A stretch of DNA of 64,000 bases from Panagrolaimus kolymaensis (lineage: Eukaryota > Nematoda > Chromadorea > Rhabditida > Panagrolaimidae). The stretch is from positions 1 to 64,000 of the forward strand of contig JAJQJQ010000023.1 in NCBI GenBank assembly GCA_028622995.1. Reading direction: 5' to 3'. The notes under the pieces were generated by a model. That model ran no database searches. It saw nothing but the letters and a program-made list of their open reading frames with translations, and was not told the DNA's origin. Made by a program: the position numbers and the translations under genes. Positions 61,901-64,000 of the stretch are shown one piece after another (position 1 is the stretch's first letter; the number at the start of each line of letters is the position of its first letter).

Positions 61901-64000
61901 ATTACAGTTGAGGTTCATCCAGCGGGGGGAATCCAAAATCCTCTTGGCATTATTTCTTATAAAATATAAGAAAAATATTTGGAACAAAAAATCCATATCT
62001 CCAATTCAATCCCTAATTCAAAACGAGATTCATTAATTTCTTGCATCAAAGCTTGAAGCAAGTGTTTATAAAATTTATGGATTACAGTTGAGGTTCATCC
62101 AGCGGGGGGAATCCAAAATCCTCTTGGCATTATTTCTTATAAAATATAAGAAAAATATTTGGAACAAAAAATCCATATCTCCAATTCAAGCCCTAATTCA
62201 AAACGAGATTCACTAATTTTTAAGCTTGATACATGTGTTAATCAAAAAAAGTTCATCGATTGAGATACTTCCAATGGACGGAGCTCAAAATCCTCTTGGG
62301 AATAATTTTAATATATTTAATAATAAATAATTAAAAGAAAAAAACTTTGAAAAAAAAAATTCTAATTCAAAACTTAAAAATTTGAATATTTAATGTTGGT
62401 TTTTAAATTTCAAAGCCACATAACTCGATTTGAGCCTTATCTTTTACTAAAGAAATATGTTACCGATTTTGTAGCTTTTTATGTGATTTATCACTTGTGA
62501 TAAACAAAGTTTTTTATAAGTTTCATTACTTATGATTTTGGAATTTTTTTTCCTTTATCAAAACATTTTTTGCTTTAAGTTTAATTTTTGGTTGCTTCCA
62601 AATCGTCACCAAAGGATGCGTTTGGAAAAATATCATTGAAAATGGATGTAAAAATACATAAAAAATCATAAAAATAAAGCACTTTTCTTTTGCAATTTTT
62701 TTTCTAATTCAATAAGTTTTAAATTCGATTAAATTGTCTCAATGCTTCATAAATAATTAATCGATAACAGTTGAGGTTCATCCAGCGGGGGGAATCCAAA
62801 ATCCTCTTGGCATTATTTCTTATAAAATATAAGAAAAATATTTGGAACAAAAAATCCATATCTCCAATTCAATCCCTAATTCAAAACGAGATTCATTAAT
62901 TTCTTGCATCAAAGCTTGAAGCAAGTGTTTATAAAATTTATGGATTACAGTTGAGGTTCATCCAGCGGGGGGAATCCAAAATCCTCTTGGCATTATTTCT
63001 TATAAAATATAAGAAAAATATTTGGAACAAAAAATCCATATCTCCAATTCAAGCCCTAATTCAAAACGAGATTCACTAATTTTTAAGCTTGATACATGTG
63101 TTAATCAAAAAAAGTTCATCGATTGAGATACTTCCAATGGACGGAGCTCAAAATCCTCTTGGGAATAATTTTAATATATTTAATAATAAATAATGAAAAG
63201 AAAAAAACTTCTGAAAAAAAAAATTCTAATTCAAAACTTAAAAATTTGAATATTTAATGTTGGTTTTTAAATTTCAAAGCCACATAACTCGATTTGAGCC
63301 TTATCTTTTACTAAAGAAATATGTTACCGATTTTGTAGCTTTTTATGTGATTTATCACTTGTGATAAACAAAGTTTTTTATAAGTTTCATTACTTATGAT
63401 TTTGGAATTTTTTTTCCTTTATCAAAACATTTTTTGCTTTAAGTTTAATTTTTGGTTGCTTCCAAATCGTCACCAAAGGATGCGTTTGGAAAAATATCAT
63501 TGAAAATGGATGTAAAAATACATAAAAAATCATAAAAATAAAGCACTTTTCTTTTGCAATTTTTTTTCTAATTCAATAAGTTTTAAATTCGATTAAATTG
63601 TCTCAATGCTTCATAAATAATTAATCGATAACAGTTGAGGTTCATCCAGCGGGGGGAATCCAAAATCCTCTTGGCATTATTTCTTATAAAATATAAGAAA
63701 AATATTTGGAACAAAAAATCCATATCTCCAATTCAATCCCTAATTCAAAACGAGATTCATTAATTTCTTGCATCAAAGCTTGAAGCAAGTGTTTATAAAA
63801 TTTATGGATTACAGTTGAGGTTCATCCAGCGGGGGGAATCCAAAATCCTCTTGGCATTATTTCTTATAAAATATAAGAAAAATATTTGGAACAAAAAATC
63901 CATATCTCCAATTCAATCCCTAATTCAAAACGAGATTCATTAATTTCTTGCATCAAAGCTTGAAGCAAGTGTTTATAAAATTTATGGATAACAGTTGAGG
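52916..64000. repeat. Satellite block E, resuming after the insertion
   Basis: The interrupted unit's linker resumes (L1 type). Further units begin at 53127 (5543 bp, 28 monomers, the longest here), 58670 (1403 bp, 5), 60073 (864 bp, 2), 60937 (1583 bp, 6), 62520 (864 bp, 2) and 63384 (runs off the window). From 58670 on, all units share CGATAACAG where earlier units have CGATCACAG. The final monomer of each complete unit from 53127 to 62520 carries CAATTCAAGCCC. Linker types alternate L1, L1, L2, L1, L2. No gene is visible. Confidence 0.96.

Noticed and set aside
1..64000. The array as a pure assembly artefact
   Set aside because: Units differ in monomer number and carry ordered private variants, which a simple duplication error would not create. 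Exact copy numbers still need read support.

Overview
This 64-kb window is about 91% tandem satellite DNA (1-47280 and 52916-64000). A single 5.6-kb mobile insertion (47281-52915) carries all the recognisable genes. The sequence is very AT-rich. The genes I can reconstruct have short introns (43-56 bp) with GTAAGT or GTAATT donors and TTTAG or CAG acceptors, so this is a eukaryote with a compact gene style. Short introns, AT richness, GC-rich mini-hairpins and Helitron/Pif1 helicase relics together suggest an early-diverging fungus. An arbuscular mycorrhizal fungus (Rhizophagus-like) is my best guess, made from recollection and not proven here.

Satellite. The basic monomer is 180 bp. Monomers run in tandem and are periodically broken by a ~553-bp divergent linker segment, which together form higher-order units. 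I delimit 36 units by the recurring landmark GTTTCATTACTTATG. Unit length is 864 + 180(n-2) bp (1 bp less for one linker type), with n = 2, 3, 5, 6, 7, 14, 19, 22 or 28 monomers. Sequence variants are shared by neighbouring units, which shows local amplification: mostly 3-monomer units (1-17035), three copies of the same 14-monomer unit (17036-26971), a block marked by ATTGTAAATGG (26972-40939), a block marked by AATCCACTTGG (40940-47280), and a block marked by CGATAACAG (58670-64000). The satellite has no credible coding potential.

Insertion. On the minus strand it has Helitron hallmarks: TC at the 5' end (52915) preceded by host A, and CTAG at the 3' end (47281) followed by host T, with a perfect 7-bp GC hairpin 11 nt inside that 3' end. 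A second copy of the same 3' hairpin plus CTAG, directly abutting a second copy of the ~250-bp 5' terminal region, lies in the middle (49806-49842). The insertion is therefore two related Helitrons joined head-to-tail. The 5'-proximal element (49815-52915) carries a Pif1-type helicase with an in-frame stop and no Rep/HUH domain, plus a small multi-exon gene. The 3'-proximal element (47281-49809) carries a three-exon gene for a 342-aa probable OB-fold (RPA-like) single-strand-binding protein and another small two-exon gene. The two small genes share a first-exon module whose start codon lies in a CCACC/GGTGG hairpin.

How it may work together (inference): helicase and single-strand-binding functions are what rolling-circle transposition needs, but the nuclease is absent. 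The pair would be non-autonomous and would need a full RepHel elsewhere.
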